Source: Lachnospiraceae bacterium (lineage in GTDB: Bacteria > Bacillota > Clostridia > Lachnospirales > Lachnospiraceae). Taken from it: 37,848 nucleotides of DNA. Under the pieces are notes generated by a model. The model searched no databases. It saw only the letters and a program-made list of their open reading frames with translations, and was not told where the DNA came from. Shown here in pieces: positions 7,177-15,865 of the stretch. Position 1 is the first letter of the stretch. Every line of letters begins with the position of its first letter. The position numbers were made by a program, and so were the translations under genes. The stretch spans positions 1 to 37,848 of the forward strand of contig JAFZPG010000026.1 in assembly GCA_017550425.1 (NCBI GenBank). The letters are read 5' to 3'.

Positions 7177-8256
7177 TTATGCTTCTTGCAGTTTCAGCAG
7201 TTTCGCTGCCTGGTCCGCCGCGGTAAGCGCGTCAATGATCTCGTCGAGATCGCCGTTCATCACCTGATCGATACGGTACAGTGTCAGTTTGATCCTGTGC
7301 TCCGTCACACGTCCCTGCGGAAAGTTGTAGGTACGGATCTTCTCGGAGCGGTCGCCCGTTCCAATCTGGCTGCGGCGCTCCGCCGCCTCCTCGCTCGCTT
7401 TTTTCTCCAGCTCGAGTTCGTACAGTTTTGCACGCAGTACGCGCATCGCCTTATCGCGGTTCTTCAGCTGGCTTTTTTCATCCTGGCAGGAGATCACGAT
7501 TCCCGTCGGGAAGTGCGTCAGGCGCACCGCCGAGTCGGTGGTGTTGACACATTGTCCGCCGTTTCCGGAAGAACGGAATACGTCGATGCGGATATCCTTC
7601 GGGTCAATGACGATATTATTATCTACTTCTTCGGCTTCCGGCATGATCGCGACCGTGCTGGTCGAGGTGTGGATGCGGCCGCCGCTCTCCGTCTCCGGAA
7701 CGCGCTGCACACGATGTACGCCCGACTCATACTTCAGACGGGAATACGCGCCCGCGCCGCTGATGATGAAAACGACCTCCTTCATACCACCAATGCCGTT
7801 CTCGTTGCAGTCGACCATCTCCACCTTCCAGTGATGTGCCTCTGCATAGTGCACGTACATACGGTATAATTCCGCCGAAAACAGCGCCGCCTCGTCGCCG
7901 CCCGCGCCCGCGCGGATCTCGACGACAACGTTCTTATCATCGTTCGGGTCCTTCGGAAGCAGGAGGATCTTGATCTCATTTTCCAGTTTCGCGACGTCCT
8001 CTTTTGCCTGCGCCAGTTCTTCCTTCAGGAGCTCCCGCATCTCGTCGTCGCTCTCGGAATCCAGCATGTCGATGCTGTCCTGTATGGTCTGATTTGCCGC
8101 CTTGTACTTGCGATAGGCCTCCACGAGCGGCGTCAGCTCCGCATGCTCTTTCATCAGCTTGCGGAAACGCGTCTGGTCGCCGGTCAGCGCCGGGTCGTTC
8201 ATCTCCATCAGGACCTCTTCGTAACGAACCGACAAATCCTCTAAATTCTCAAACAT
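7177..8256 (-). CDS. prfA: Peptide chain release factor 1
   Basis: At 359 residues this is normal for RF1. It recognises UAG and UAA at the ribosomal A site and triggers peptide release. The stop-codon reading tripeptide is PET (187-189, the PxT of RF1, not the SPF of RF2). The catalytic GGQ is at 233-235 within [16 protein letters not shown]; the Gln is the methylation target of PrmC, encoded just upstream in the operon. The start at 8256 follows a GGAGAGAAC ribosome site. It is the last gene of the rpmE-yqhQ-prmC-prfA block and ends at the bidirectional terminator. Confidence 0.98.
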   Translation of the reverse strand: MFENLEDLSVRYEEVLMEMNDPALTGDQTRFRKLMKEHAELTPLVEAYRKYKAANQTIQDSIDMLDSESDDEMRELLKEELAQAKEDVAKLENEIKILLLPKDPNDDKNVVVEIRAGAGGDEAALFSAELYRMYVHYAEAHHWKVEMVDCNENGIGGMKEVVFIISGAGAYSRLKYESGVHRVQRVPETESGGRIHTSTSTVAIMPEAEEVDNNIVIDPKDIRIDVFRSSGNGGQCVNTTDSAVRLTHFPTGIVISCQDEKSQLKNRDKAMRVLRAKLYELELEKKASEEAAERRSQIGTGDRSEKIRTYNFPQGRVTEHRIKLTLYRIDQVMNGDLDEIIDALTAADQAAKLLKLQEA

Positions 8257-8298
8257 GTTCTCTCCGTTCCGCGCATCCTGTGCGCGTTCTGTCTATGT

Positions 8299-9177
8299 CT
8301 ATTCGGGTCTGCGCGCGCTCACCACGCGTGGAAGCCCCGCCAGATCCTTCGTCACACGGACATCGGTAAGTCCGTTTTGCTTAAACAGTTCCGATACCTG
8401 CTCGCCCTGTGTCGCGCCGATCTCCACATACAGACGCCCTCCGGGCACCAGATGTTCACACGCTTCCCGGGCAATGCGTTCATAAAACGCCAGGCCGTCA
8501 TGCTCGGCAAAAAGCGCCAGGCCGGGTTCGTGTTCGCGCACCTCTGGCATCAGCGTCGGCCGCTCGCTCTCTGCGATGTACGGCGGGTTGGAAACGATGA
8601 CATCGTAGGTCCGGTCGCCGACCGCGGCCCACAGGTCTCCTTCGGAAAATATCAGCGTAACGCCGTTGCGGGAAGCATTGTCCGCGGCGACATTCAGCGC
8701 CTCACGGGAAATGTCCGTCGCCTCGCCGGACGCAAACTGTCCGGACTTCATCAGGCTCACGGCAATACAGCCGCTGCCCGTACACAGATCCAGGAACCGC
8801 CCCGCCTTCGGGTTCTCCGAGAGCACCAGATCCACCAGGACCTCGGTGTCATACCGCGGGATCAGGACCGCCGGCGTCACGCGAAATGTCAGCCCGTAGA
8901 AATCCTGCTCGCCGGTGATGTACTGCACCGGAATGCGCGTAAGGCGGGTCTGAACGGCCGCCTCAAACCGCGTCATCTCTTCTTCATCCGCCAGCCGCTC
9001 CTGCTCCAGCAGGTAGTGCGTCCGGTCCAGACCGAAGACATGGGAAAACAGGATCCAGGCATCGCTCTCCGGCTCCGGAATGCCGCCTGTGCGCAGACGC
9101 TCCACTGCATCCGCCATTATTTTTTTCAGCGACAGCATCCCTTCCGGCATCCCGCCGCCGTTTCTCTCCGAACTCAT
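8299..9177 (-). CDS. prmC: Release factor glutamine N5-methyltransferase
   Basis: 292 residues. The N-terminal helical domain (about 15-100) is followed by a Rossmann methyltransferase with the SAM-binding LDLCTGSGCIAVSL (129-142) and the catalytic NPPY (197-200). It transfers a methyl group from SAM to the Gln of the GGQ motif in RF1 and RF2, which speeds peptide release. The start at 9177 overlaps the stop of yqhQ as ATGA, and prfA follows 42 bases later, so enzyme and substrate are co-expressed. Confidence 0.97.
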   Translation of the reverse strand: MSSERNGGGMPEGMLSLKKIMADAVERLRTGGIPEPESDAWILFSHVFGLDRTHYLLEQERLADEEEMTRFEAAVQTRLTRIPVQYITGEQDFYGLTFRVTPAVLIPRYDTEVLVDLVLSENPKAGRFLDLCTGSGCIAVSLMKSGQFASGEATDISREALNVAADNASRNGVTLIFSEGDLWAAVGDRTYDVIVSNPPYIAESERPTLMPEVREHEPGLALFAEHDGLAFYERIAREACEHLVPGGRLYVEIGATQGEQVSELFKQNGLTDVRVTKDLAGLPRVVSARRPE

Positions 9178-10262
9178 TCCGCCTCCGGGGAACCGTCGGT
9201 TCCAGGCATTTCTTCTCCGGCCGCCTTCGTTTCTTCCACCGAAGCTCCGGCCTCAGCCTCTGCCGGCTCGCTCAGATCGTAATCCATGGCGAAATTTTCA
9301 TTCAGATATTTCTTCCAGGAAAATACCGCTTCCACCGACGCGATTCCGACTTCGATCATCGAGTCGTCCGGTTCGCGAGTCGTCAGACGCTGCAACGCCA
9401 GGCCGGGCTTGCTAAGCAGGGAAACGATCTTGTTGTCCGAATTGCCCGCCAGACGCAGGAATTCATACGAAACGCCGGCGATCACCGGAAGCAGCAAAAT
9501 GCGGCTCAAAACACGCAGCCACAGCGTGCGCACGCGGATCACCATGAACAAAACGATGCTGATCATCATGACGATGAGCAGGAAGCTAGTGCCGCAACGC
9601 TTATGGAAACGGGAGCTCTTGCGGACATTGTCCACGGAAAGCGGAAGTCCGTGCTCCACACAGTTGATACATTTATGTTCCGCGCCATGATACATGTAGA
9701 CGCGTTTGATATCGCTCATCAGGGAAATGAGGGCTACATAGGCGATGAAGATCGCCAGGCGGATCATTCCTTCGGCAAATGCTACCCAGAAACTGCTGTC
9801 CGTGGCTTTTGCCACCAGATTTCCGAGGAATACCGGAAGCACCATGAACAGTCCGACGGAGATCACGATGGACAGTGCCACCGCGAGCCAGGTCGTGGAA
9901 CTCATGCTGCTGTCTTTTTTCGGCTCGCCTTTTACCACCGGAGGCTTCGGGGGCTCGATCGTAGCCTCTGCCTCTCCGGCTTTCTCAGCCTTCTTATCGT
10001 CCTTCTTCGGCTCTTCCTCTTCATAGAAGGAAGCGGAATACGTCAGGGTCTTCATGCCGATATACAAAGAGTCAACAAAATTAAACACGCCGCGGATGAA
10101 CGGCGCACGCGTGATCGCGGGGCGCCGGCTCGGAGCCGTGTATTCATCGACTTTTACAAAGATCTCCTGGTCGGGCAGACGCACGCCGACGGCGTATTTC
10201 TCCCCGTTTTTCATCATGATGCCTTCCATGACGGCCTGGCCGCCGATCCCTGATGACTTCAT
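9174..10262 (-). CDS. yqhQ: DUF1385 membrane protein, YqhQ family
   Basis: 362 residues. It opens with the family hallmark GIGGQAVMEGIMMKNG. A soluble basic N-terminal region and an acidic KE-rich insert (about 80-120) precede about four membrane helices between 128 and 275. A conserved HGAEHKCINCVEHGL block sits between helices, and an acidic low-complexity tail (about 335-362) ends the protein. Its biochemical role is unknown, but it is commonly found next to prmC and prfA in Firmicutes. A GAGG site 6 bases before the ATG sets the start. The rpmE terminator lies upstream, so expression may depend on read-through (see the spacer entry). Confidence 0.93.
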   Translation of the reverse strand: MKSSGIGGQAVMEGIMMKNGEKYAVGVRLPDQEIFVKVDEYTAPSRRPAITRAPFIRGVFNFVDSLYIGMKTLTYSASFYEEEEPKKDDKKAEKAGEAEATIEPPKPPVVKGEPKKDSSMSSTTWLAVALSIVISVGLFMVLPVFLGNLVAKATDSSFWVAFAEGMIRLAIFIAYVALISLMSDIKRVYMYHGAEHKCINCVEHGLPLSVDNVRKSSRFHKRCGTSFLLIVMMISIVLFMVIRVRTLWLRVLSRILLLPVIAGVSYEFLRLAGNSDNKIVSLLSKPGLALQRLTTREPDDSMIEVGIASVEAVFSWKKYLNENFAMDYDLSEPAEAEAGASVEETKAAGEEMPGTDGSPEAE

Positions 10263-10286
10263 AGGTTACCTCGTGTTTTCGGGATT

Positions 10287-10324
10287 AAAAAAGGTTGAAG
10301 CCGAAGAATACCTCTGCCTCAACC
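10287..10324 (-). terminator. Terminator / possible attenuator between rpmE and yqhQ
   Basis: On the minus strand GGTTGAGGC pairs with GCTTCAACC (one G-U), with an inner GAGG/CTTC stem and TATT loop, followed by TTTTTT. An AACCC just 5' can pair with GGGTT of the same arm, offering a competing fold. Confidence 0.8.
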
Positions 10325-10372
10325 CAGCCTTTCGGGTTATATACGTGTAGGTCGATCATTCATTATGATCAC

Positions 10373-10400
10373 GCGATGGGTTGCAAAGCAACTCCATCGC
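10373..10400 (-). other. Hairpin directly after the rpmE stop
   Basis: GCGATGG-A-GTTGC / TTT loop / GCAAC-CCATCGC is a 12-pair stem with one bulged A, starting immediately after the L31 stop codon. No T-run follows, so it is more likely an RNA 3'-end or processing structure than a terminator. Confidence 0.6.
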
Positions 10401-10598
10401 TTACATTCCGTACTTCTTGTTGAACTTCTCGATACGACCGCGAGCAGTAGAAGACTTCTGCTGTCCGGTGTAGAACGGATGGCACTTGGAGCAGATTTCC
10501 ACGTGGATCTCCTTCTTTGTCGAGCCGGTTACGAACTCGTTACCGCAGTTGCAAACAACCTTTGCCTGATAATACTCAGGATGGATTCCTTCTTTCAT
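10401..10598 (-). CDS. rpmE: 50S ribosomal protein L31 (zinc-binding type)
   Basis: 65 residues, starting [10 protein letters not shown] and ending with the [10 protein letters not shown] signature. The zinc-ribbon cysteines are present (Cys16, Cys18, Cys36, Cys39), so this is the C+ form that holds zinc in the large subunit, rather than the zinc-free paralogue made under zinc shortage. The start follows a GAGGTG ribosome site. A promoter lies at 10672-10700. It heads the yqhQ-prmC-prfA block. Confidence 0.98.
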   Translation of the reverse strand: MKEGIHPEYYQAKVVCNCGNEFVTGSTKKEIHVEICSKCHPFYTGQQKSSTARGRIEKFNKKYGM

Positions 10599-10671
10599 GA
10601 TTTCACCTCATTCGCTTTCTATTGTTCTTGGACAATATATTTTTGCGCCGTTTTACCGCGCATTCCATGAA

Positions 10672-10700
10672 AGTATAGCACGCTTCCGGTCAGAATGCAA
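10672..10700 (-). promoter_or_regulatory. Promoter of rpmE
   Basis: Minus strand TTGCAT (10700-10695), 17-base spacer, TATACT (10677-10672). The about 70-base leader contains ATTGT...ACAAT arms that could form a small hairpin before the ribosome site. Confidence 0.75.
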
Positions 10701-10723
10701 GAGGAAATTTATATATCTTTTGC

Positions 10724-11053
10724 TTAGATATATCCATCCCTATCCTGTAGAGTATGAAGGATGCGCCTTACTTCCATGATCTTTTTTCCATCTTCACCCG
10801 GAATAACTACATAGTAGACCACATAATCCTTGATATATATTCTGTAATACGGATATCTTCGTTCTTTATGCGAATGATATGGTTCAAAGGCTTCTGCGAC
10901 CGGCAGGCGTTCTAAAATCCCCTGCTCGATCGAATCTAACAAATCATATGCCGCATCGATATTATGAAGGACTTCGGAAATATACATTATTTGGCTCTCA
11001 AGGTCCTCATAAAATAGCGGCAAATAACTCAGTACATACTCAGTTTTTCTCAC
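10724..11053 (-). CDS. RelE/ParE-family toxin
   Basis: From a GTG start at 11053 the toxin has 109 residues. GGGGGG lies 6 bases before this GTG, and the start overlaps the antitoxin's end by 14 bases. The frame is open to 11089, but the extra residues have no ribosome site. The C-terminal half shows the RelE/ParE core: RRYPYYRIYIKDYVVYYVV, then MEVRRILHTLQD, the usual '(R/K)x(Y)xY ... V.RILH.RQD' ending. Members either cleave mRNA at the ribosome (RelE) or poison gyrase (ParE). The sequence does not decide which. An AT-rich 8-pair inverted repeat (10711-10733) overlaps the stop codon. Confidence 0.88.
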   Translation of the reverse strand: MRKTEYVLSYLPLFYEDLESQIMYISEVLHNIDAAYDLLDSIEQGILERLPVAEAFEPYHSHKERRYPYYRIYIKDYVVYYVVIPGEDGKKIMEVRRILHTLQDRDGYI

Positions 11054-11303
11054 GCATTGCCCCCCTGATCGATCCGAATACTTCGTCATGCGTCATGCGT
11101 TTTGAATGAGTACCGGCATAGTTATCCGCCTCATCCAATGCTTTTTCAACACCGGATGTCAAGTTCGAATATGCAGATATGCTCAATACAACCATAGTGC
11201 CATATCCGTTTTTAGTAAGGAATACAGGATTTCCTCCGTTTACTTCCTTTTCAACTTCCGTAAACTTATTTCGTAGATCAGAAACCGGTCGAATGGATAT
11301 CAT
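11040..11303 (-). CDS. Phd/YefM-family antitoxin
   Basis: 87 residues. The N-terminal DNA-binding and dimerisation half is typical: MISIRPVSDLRNKFTEVEKEV, then GNPVFLTKNGYGTMVVLSISAY. The acidic, flexible C-terminal half would wrap and neutralise the toxin encoded immediately downstream. It begins just after a promoter that is covered by a palindrome, so the antitoxin, alone or with toxin, should repress its own operon. The start at 11303 has AAAGGAG upstream. Confidence 0.92.
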   Translation of the reverse strand: MISIRPVSDLRNKFTEVEKEVNGGNPVFLTKNGYGTMVVLSISAYSNLTSGVEKALDEADNYAGTHSKRMTHDEVFGSIRGAMREKN

Positions 11304-11332
11304 AGTCGTCTCCTTTCAAATGCTCTATCGTA

Positions 11333-11372
11333 ATTCTATCATTATTATATCATAATTATGATAGAATATCAA
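11333..11372 (-). promoter_or_regulatory. Toxin-antitoxin promoter with overlapping palindromic operator
   Basis: Minus strand TTGATA (11372-11367), 17-base spacer, TATAAT (11349-11344). Perfect 10-base inverted arms ATTCTATCAT (11333-11342) and ATGATAGAAT (11358-11367) straddle the -10 box and abut the -35. This is the classic layout for self-repression. Confidence 0.8.
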
Positions 11373-11420
11373 GAGGGAGTAGTACTATTTCTAAGATTGG
11401 CAAATGGTTACTGCGAGTGT

Positions 11421-12659
11421 TTACTTCAACATTTCCCCCACATACAGTCTGGGCACGCGTTTTCCGATGCCGCAGACGAATTCATAGGAAAAACTGCCGG
11501 CGAGGGCGGAGATCTCATCGACCGAAAGCGCAGGCGCTGCCTTACCGGTCAGCACGCTCTCGCAACCCGCGAGGGTAACGACATCCTCCACCCGAACATC
11601 CTTAATATCGGTCACATCGACCATCATCTGATCCATGCAGACGCGACCCACGATGGGTGCCTTCTGCCCGTGGATCAGCACGAAGCCGCGGCTCGAAAGA
11701 CTTCTCGAATAACCGTCCGCATAGCCGACGCAGACCGTCGCTAAACGCATGGGGCGTTCGGAAACGAAGGTCGCGCCATAGCTGACCGGAACTCCCGCTT
11801 CGATCTCGCGGACGTGGATGACGTGTGAAAACCACGACATCGCAGGCGTCAGCTGAAGCAGCGAGTGGTCGACCTCATCCGACGGATAGAGTCCGTAGGT
11901 GATGATGCCGCTGCGGCACATATCATAGTAACTGTCGGAGAAACGCATGATGCCGGCGGAATTGCAGGCATGTTTGATGGGGATCGTAAGCCCCTCCGCC
12001 TCCAGTGCCTCGGCAAATGCTTTGTATTTGGCTTCCTGCTCGCGGGTAAATGCTTCGTCCGTCATATCCGCGCAGGAAAAATGGGTAAACAGGCCTTCCA
12101 GGACCAGGCCCGGCGTCTTCGCCAACTGCGCCAGCCGCTTCGCCTCCTCCGGCGTCGCCTCGAAACCGAGACGCGTCATGCCCGTGTTCAGTTTGATGTG
12201 CGCATACGCTTTCCGCCCCTGACGCACTGCCTCTGCGGCAAATGCTTTCAGGTTCTCTTCATCGTCCATGGTCAGGCGGATCTCCTCGCGCACGGCTACC
12301 TCATACTCCTTCGGGGAGGTATAGCCCAGGATCAGGATCGGGGTGTTACCCTCGCGGATCGGCAGGCACTTCTCGCCCTCCGGCGTCCGTACCGTCATCG
12401 GTGTGCTTTGGCTCCGACGGAAACTCTCGCGGATCTCGACCGCTTCATCGATCGTCGCAACGCCGAAGAAATCGACCAGGTCCTGCAGATAGTGTGCCAG
12501 GCAGGTCGCCCCGTGACCGTAACCGTCGGCCTTGATGACCGCCAAAAGTTTCACGTCCTTCCCCTGCGCTCCCCGGGCGACACGCTCGCGCGCCGCCAGG
12601 ATATTCTTCCGGATCGCGTCCAGATCTACCACTGCAAATGTTCTGTAATAACCGTTCAT
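11421..12659 (-). CDS. alr: Alanine racemase
   Basis: From ATG 12659 the protein has 412 residues. The PLP-binding Lys43 lies in AVIKADGYGHGA, the second catalytic base Tyr (about 294) in PVSYGATF, and the MDQMMVD block is intact. It interconverts L- and D-alanine for peptidoglycan. The frame is open to 12716, but that ATG coincides with the promoter -10 region, so the shorter start, giving the family's usual N-terminus (YYRTFAVVDLDAI), is chosen. The ribosome site is weak (AAGCAG). A toxin-antitoxin pair follows, an order that recalls alr-ndoAI-ndoA of Bacillus. Confidence 0.96.
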   Translation of the reverse strand: MNGYYRTFAVVDLDAIRKNILAARERVARGAQGKDVKLLAVIKADGYGHGATCLAHYLQDLVDFFGVATIDEAVEIRESFRRSQSTPMTVRTPEGEKCLPIREGNTPILILGYTSPKEYEVAVREEIRLTMDDEENLKAFAAEAVRQGRKAYAHIKLNTGMTRLGFEATPEEAKRLAQLAKTPGLVLEGLFTHFSCADMTDEAFTREQEAKYKAFAEALEAEGLTIPIKHACNSAGIMRFSDSYYDMCRSGIITYGLYPSDEVDHSLLQLTPAMSWFSHVIHVREIEAGVPVSYGATFVSERPMRLATVCVGYADGYSRSLSSRGFVLIHGQKAPIVGRVCMDQMMVDVTDIKDVRVEDVVTLAGCESVLTGKAAPALSVDEISALAGSFSYEFVCGIGKRVPRLYVGEMLK

Positions 12660-12714
12660 ATATCGTTTACTGCTTTCTATGCGCTTTCTTATGCCGGTAT
12701 GCCCGGACCAGACC

Positions 12715-12744
12715 ATTATACCACCATTCGCCCGGTTCTGGCAA
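12715..12744 (-). promoter_or_regulatory. Promoter of alr
   Basis: Minus strand TTGCCA (12744-12739), 18-base spacer, TATAAT (12720-12715). It lies in the gap after the cysteine desulfurase gene and leaves a leader of about 50 bases. Confidence 0.6.
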
Positions 12745-12768
12745 TCTTTGCTCCATTCCGTCCGTTTT

Positions 12769-13947
12769 TTATTCCGGAAGCATCTTCCTCAGTTTGTTTG
12801 CTTCTTCTACGATCGTGGCTGCTGTCGTCTCGATCTCTTCCCGCGTCGTCCCGCGTCCCAAAGATATGCGGATGGTCCCGTAACACTCCCGGTCGGAAAG
12901 CCCCATGGCAGAAAGCACATGGGAAGGCTTCGTATCCCCACTGGTGCAGGCCGAGCCGGCCGAAATGCAGATACCGTGCAGGTTCAACATCAAAACCATA
13001 TTCTCTCCGGTCACGCCCGGGATGGTCATGCTGGAGTGTCCCGGAAGCCGACGTGCGTTTTTCGCTTGGATCGTAACGTCGGGAAGTTTAGCGAGGACTC
13101 GCTCCTCCAGCAGATTCCTAAGTCCGGCAATTCGCGTTGCCGTCTCACCCATGGAAACCGCGCAAAGCCGCGCCGCCTCACCCATGCCGACGATGCCCGG
13201 CACGTTCAGCGTACCGGCGCGAAGATGGCGTTCCTGGCTTCCTCCGTTTAGGATCGGGGACAATTTTAACCCCTCCCGGACGTATAGAAAACCGACGCCC
13301 TTCGGGCCGCCGAATTTATGCCCGGACGCGCTGAGGAGGTCCACTCCTTCCGCAACCGGGTCGATCGGAACGTGACCGAACGCTTGGACCGCGTCGGTAT
13401 GAAATACCGCTCCGTAAGCATGCGAAACGGCAGCCAGTTCACTCACCGGCTGCACCGTTCCGACTTCATTATTCGCATACATGATGCTGACCAGGACCGT
13501 ATCCGGCCGCATCACCTCTTCTAATGCTTCCGGCGTGATCACGCCGTTTTCATCCGGGCGGGCGAAGCTTACAAAGACTCCGTCCCGCATCAGAGCGCGC
13601 GCCGTCTCAAGCACTGCCGGATGCTCGGTCATCCCTACCACGATGTGGCCCGGTTTCTCGGGCTGCACGCTTCGCAGTGCATTCACGTATCCGGTCAGGG
13701 CCAGATTATCCGACTCTGTCCCGCACCCGGTAAAATAGATGGTCTCGGGCGGAACCGCCCCCAATGCCTGCGCGATCTTACGCCGTGCTTCTTCCACACT
13801 GCGCCGCGCTTCCTGCGCCGGCCGGCATACGCCGGAAGGATTTCCGAACCGCTCTGTAAAAAACGGAAGCATCGCCGCGACCGCTTCCGGCCACATGGGC
13901 CCGGTGGCGGCGTGATCCAGGTAGATCATTTTTTCTGCATTATCCAC
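12769..13947 (-). CDS. Cysteine desulfurase (NifS/IscS family)
   Basis: 392 residues, class V aminotransferase fold. The N-terminus IYLDHAATGP is typical. The PLP Lys211 is in SASGHKFGGPKG, His109 in TEHPAV, and the persulfide-forming Cys334 in GSACTSG. It strips sulfur from cysteine for Fe-S clusters or tRNA thiolation. No IscU or ThiI gene is in view to tell which. The start is GTG 13947, with AGGAG 6 bases upstream. The preceding zinc-ribbon unit ends 30 bases away, so it may be co-transcribed with it. Confidence 0.95.
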   Translation of the reverse strand: MDNAEKMIYLDHAATGPMWPEAVAAMLPFFTERFGNPSGVCRPAQEARRSVEEARRKIAQALGAVPPETIYFTGCGTESDNLALTGYVNALRSVQPEKPGHIVVGMTEHPAVLETARALMRDGVFVSFARPDENGVITPEALEEVMRPDTVLVSIMYANNEVGTVQPVSELAAVSHAYGAVFHTDAVQAFGHVPIDPVAEGVDLLSASGHKFGGPKGVGFLYVREGLKLSPILNGGSQERHLRAGTLNVPGIVGMGEAARLCAVSMGETATRIAGLRNLLEERVLAKLPDVTIQAKNARRLPGHSSMTIPGVTGENMVLMLNLHGICISAGSACTSGDTKPSHVLSAMGLSDRECYGTIRISLGRGTTREEIETTAATIVEEANKLRKMLPE

Positions 13948-13977
13948 GTTTAACTCCTCAGAGGCATTTGAGAAACT

Positions 13978-14304
13978 TTATCTAAGGTCCCTCCTGTATT
14001 TCCTCTTTTCAAACACCTGACGCCTTGCATTTCGCTCAGCCGCGGTCTCTTCCTCAGCGTTTTCGACCGCTGCATCATATTTTTTCTCCATCAGCTGAAG
14101 TTTTCTCGTGATGACCTCATCCTTCTCATACTCTTCGGCAGTCATCCGGTCGCGTTTGTAGATGACCTTCAGCCAGCCGAAATCCTCCAGTTTTCCGGGG
14201 GAATCCCCCACATCATTGGAGTGCTTCAGAAGGCTGATGGTGATGAACAGCGCCAGACCGAGGCCGTTCACGATCCCAAGCATTTCACCCAATTCAAACG
14301 TCAT
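13978..14304 (-). CDS. Small single-span membrane protein, copy B of the duplicated unit
   Basis: The chosen start (ATG 14304) gives 108 residues and an ATGA overlap with the zinc-ribbon gene upstream. The frame is open to 14406 but has no reason to start there. An N-terminal helix (about 6-25, MLGIVNGLGLALFITISLL) is followed by KHSNDVGDSPGKLEDFG and a charged, helical tail (E, K, R). The segment GLGLAL(F/Y)x(T/I)SLLxx(S)NDVGDSxGxLxDFG is shared with the protein at 15548-15865, so the two are paralogues. No known family is recognised. Tight coupling to a zinc-ribbon membrane protein suggests they work as a pair. Confidence 0.8.
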   Translation of the reverse strand: MTFELGEMLGIVNGLGLALFITISLLKHSNDVGDSPGKLEDFGWLKVIYKRDRMTAEEYEKDEVITRKLQLMEKKYDAAVENAEEETAAERNARRQVFEKRKYRRDLR

Positions 14305-15524
14305 ACTTTTTCCTGCCTTTCTTTTGCAAGCATATCGTGTACGCTCGACTGACTCAGATCGATACTCTTTCGCAACGCAAAAATCTTCTTCAGAGCCCAA
14401 GACCAAAAGAAGATCGTGGAAAATACCATGAGAGCGACCACATATCCGGCCAGGTCATGGTCATTGCGAATATGATGCTTTTGTTCATAACCGAGATACT
14501 CAACCATACATCCGCCCAAATACTTTAACGGGTAGCAGAACAATGCGGCCAGGATCACAAATGTCAGAATGGCTTTGATCTTACTGATCGGAACCGCTCC
14601 GACCATCTTTTTGGTCTGTCCGTTCACCAGAACCGTATACGTTTTTTTATCATGGTTAAAGGTAAGAAACCAGACCGGAAGGAGCGCATAGTCCTTCTTC
14701 AGGACCTTCATCCTCGGCTTTGTGCTCACTAAACTCGCTTTATGATCGGCGATCTCCATCTTAACGGACTCATCATACAGGGTCCAACTGCGATCCAGTG
14801 CGACCCTGTCCGACTCCCGTTCGCCGACATCAAAACGGTCGGAATAAAAACCGGACAGATACGACGCATCAAAGGGTCTCAGGTCTTTCATATAGAACGG
14901 TTCCAGGCGCTGCGATGACTCATCCACAAATCGTTCGGACGCGTCGACCGTCATCCTCTTATACGTGCATTCTCCGATCAGGTGAATGTAATTTGTTTGG
15001 TTTTTCCTGCCATCGGATACGTTGTATCTCCACTTCTGGTCTGCGCTGAAATATACTTCGTACAGCCAGAACGGCATATAGATCCCGCGCAGTCTTTCAA
15101 CTTCAAAATTCTTAATGGCCCTCGGAACATAAAACCCCGACAGTTTTGAACGGATAATAAGTTCCGCCTGCTCGCTGCTGACTTTAAACGGGATCACGTA
15201 GTCGGGCGCCAGTCTCTCCTCCACACGATCCAGAACTACGGCTGCATTGCCGCAATACGGACAGAAGGAAGAAACCTCCACATCATTGACCGCCAGTTCC
15301 GCTCCGCAGGAGTTACACACCGCGATGTTCATGCTGATCGTCGGTCTCTTGCGCGCCTCGTCCATCTCCTCACGGGAAGCCGCCGGCCCCGCCTCTTTCG
15401 GTGTCAGACGGTTGACCTCCTCCGGAGCATAAGATGACCCACAGTATTCGCAATGCATTCTCTCGTCCAGAGGATCATATTCCAAAGCGCCCCCGCAACC
15501 GGGGCATTTGTAGGTCTTTACCAT
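14301..15524 (-). CDS. Double zinc-ribbon membrane protein, copy B
   Basis: 407 residues. Zinc ribbon 1 uses CPGC (7-10) and CEYC (25-28). Zinc ribbon 2 uses CNSC (about 70-73) and CPYC (about 88-91). A conserved soluble domain (about 100-310) contains DYVIPFKV, IYMPFWLYEVYF and LPVWFLTFNHDKKTYTVLVNGQTKKMVGA-type blocks. Two membrane helices follow (about 317-340 and 370-392), then a charged tail. The same architecture and most motifs recur in the gene at 15865-17094. It resembles zinc-ribbon membrane proteins such as Bacillus YdjG, which recruit stress proteins to the membrane. That comparison is from memory and tentative. The start at 15524 has GGAGAAAC just upstream. Confidence 0.85.
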   Translation of the reverse strand: MVKTYKCPGCGGALEYDPLDERMHCEYCGSSYAPEEVNRLTPKEAGPAASREEMDEARKRPTISMNIAVCNSCGAELAVNDVEVSSFCPYCGNAAVVLDRVEERLAPDYVIPFKVSSEQAELIIRSKLSGFYVPRAIKNFEVERLRGIYMPFWLYEVYFSADQKWRYNVSDGRKNQTNYIHLIGECTYKRMTVDASERFVDESSQRLEPFYMKDLRPFDASYLSGFYSDRFDVGERESDRVALDRSWTLYDESVKMEIADHKASLVSTKPRMKVLKKDYALLPVWFLTFNHDKKTYTVLVNGQTKKMVGAVPISKIKAILTFVILAALFCYPLKYLGGCMVEYLGYEQKHHIRNDHDLAGYVVALMVFSTIFFWSWALKKIFALRKSIDLSQSSVHDMLAKERQEKV

Positions 15525-15547
15525 AATGTTTCTCCTTTACAGGTCGT

Positions 15548-15865
15548 TTATTCCGGCCAATGCATCGGAGGCTGTGCTTTCTCCTCCTTCACTGTCGGCT
15601 GACCCAATGCGTTTTCATAGGAAGCCACCTTTCGTTCATAACTCTCCCGAAGAAGAGTCTGCGACATAGATTGGCTCAAGTCCTTATCATACTTCCGGCC
15701 GGACGATAATTTCGGTTCCGAGTGGATCATATGCAGGGAACCGAAATCGCTGAGCTGTCCGATGGAATCGCCGACGTCGTTCGATCGTTTGATCAGGAGC
15801 GACGTGAGATACAAAGCCAGTCCCAGCCCGGTCAGAATTCCTAAAAAAATACCAAATACATGCAT
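15548..15865 (-). CDS. Small single-span membrane protein, copy A of the duplicated unit
   Basis: 105 residues. A helix (about 4-24, IFLGILTGLGLALYLTSLLI) precedes KRSNDVGDSIGQLSDFG, the motif shared with the protein at 13978-14304. A polar tail follows, rich in S, K and E. Its ATG shares one base with the stop of the zinc-ribbon gene upstream (TAATG), so translation is coupled. The function is unknown. Confidence 0.8.
   Translation of the reverse strand: MHVFGIFLGILTGLGLALYLTSLLIKRSNDVGDSIGQLSDFGSLHMIHSEPKLSSGRKYDKDLSQSMSQTLLRESYERKVASYENALGQPTVKEEKAQPPMHWPE

Noticed and set aside
12660-12716. Longer N-terminus for alanine racemase (ATG at 12716)
   Set aside because: That ATG overlaps the TATAAT box, and the extra residues are absent from the family.
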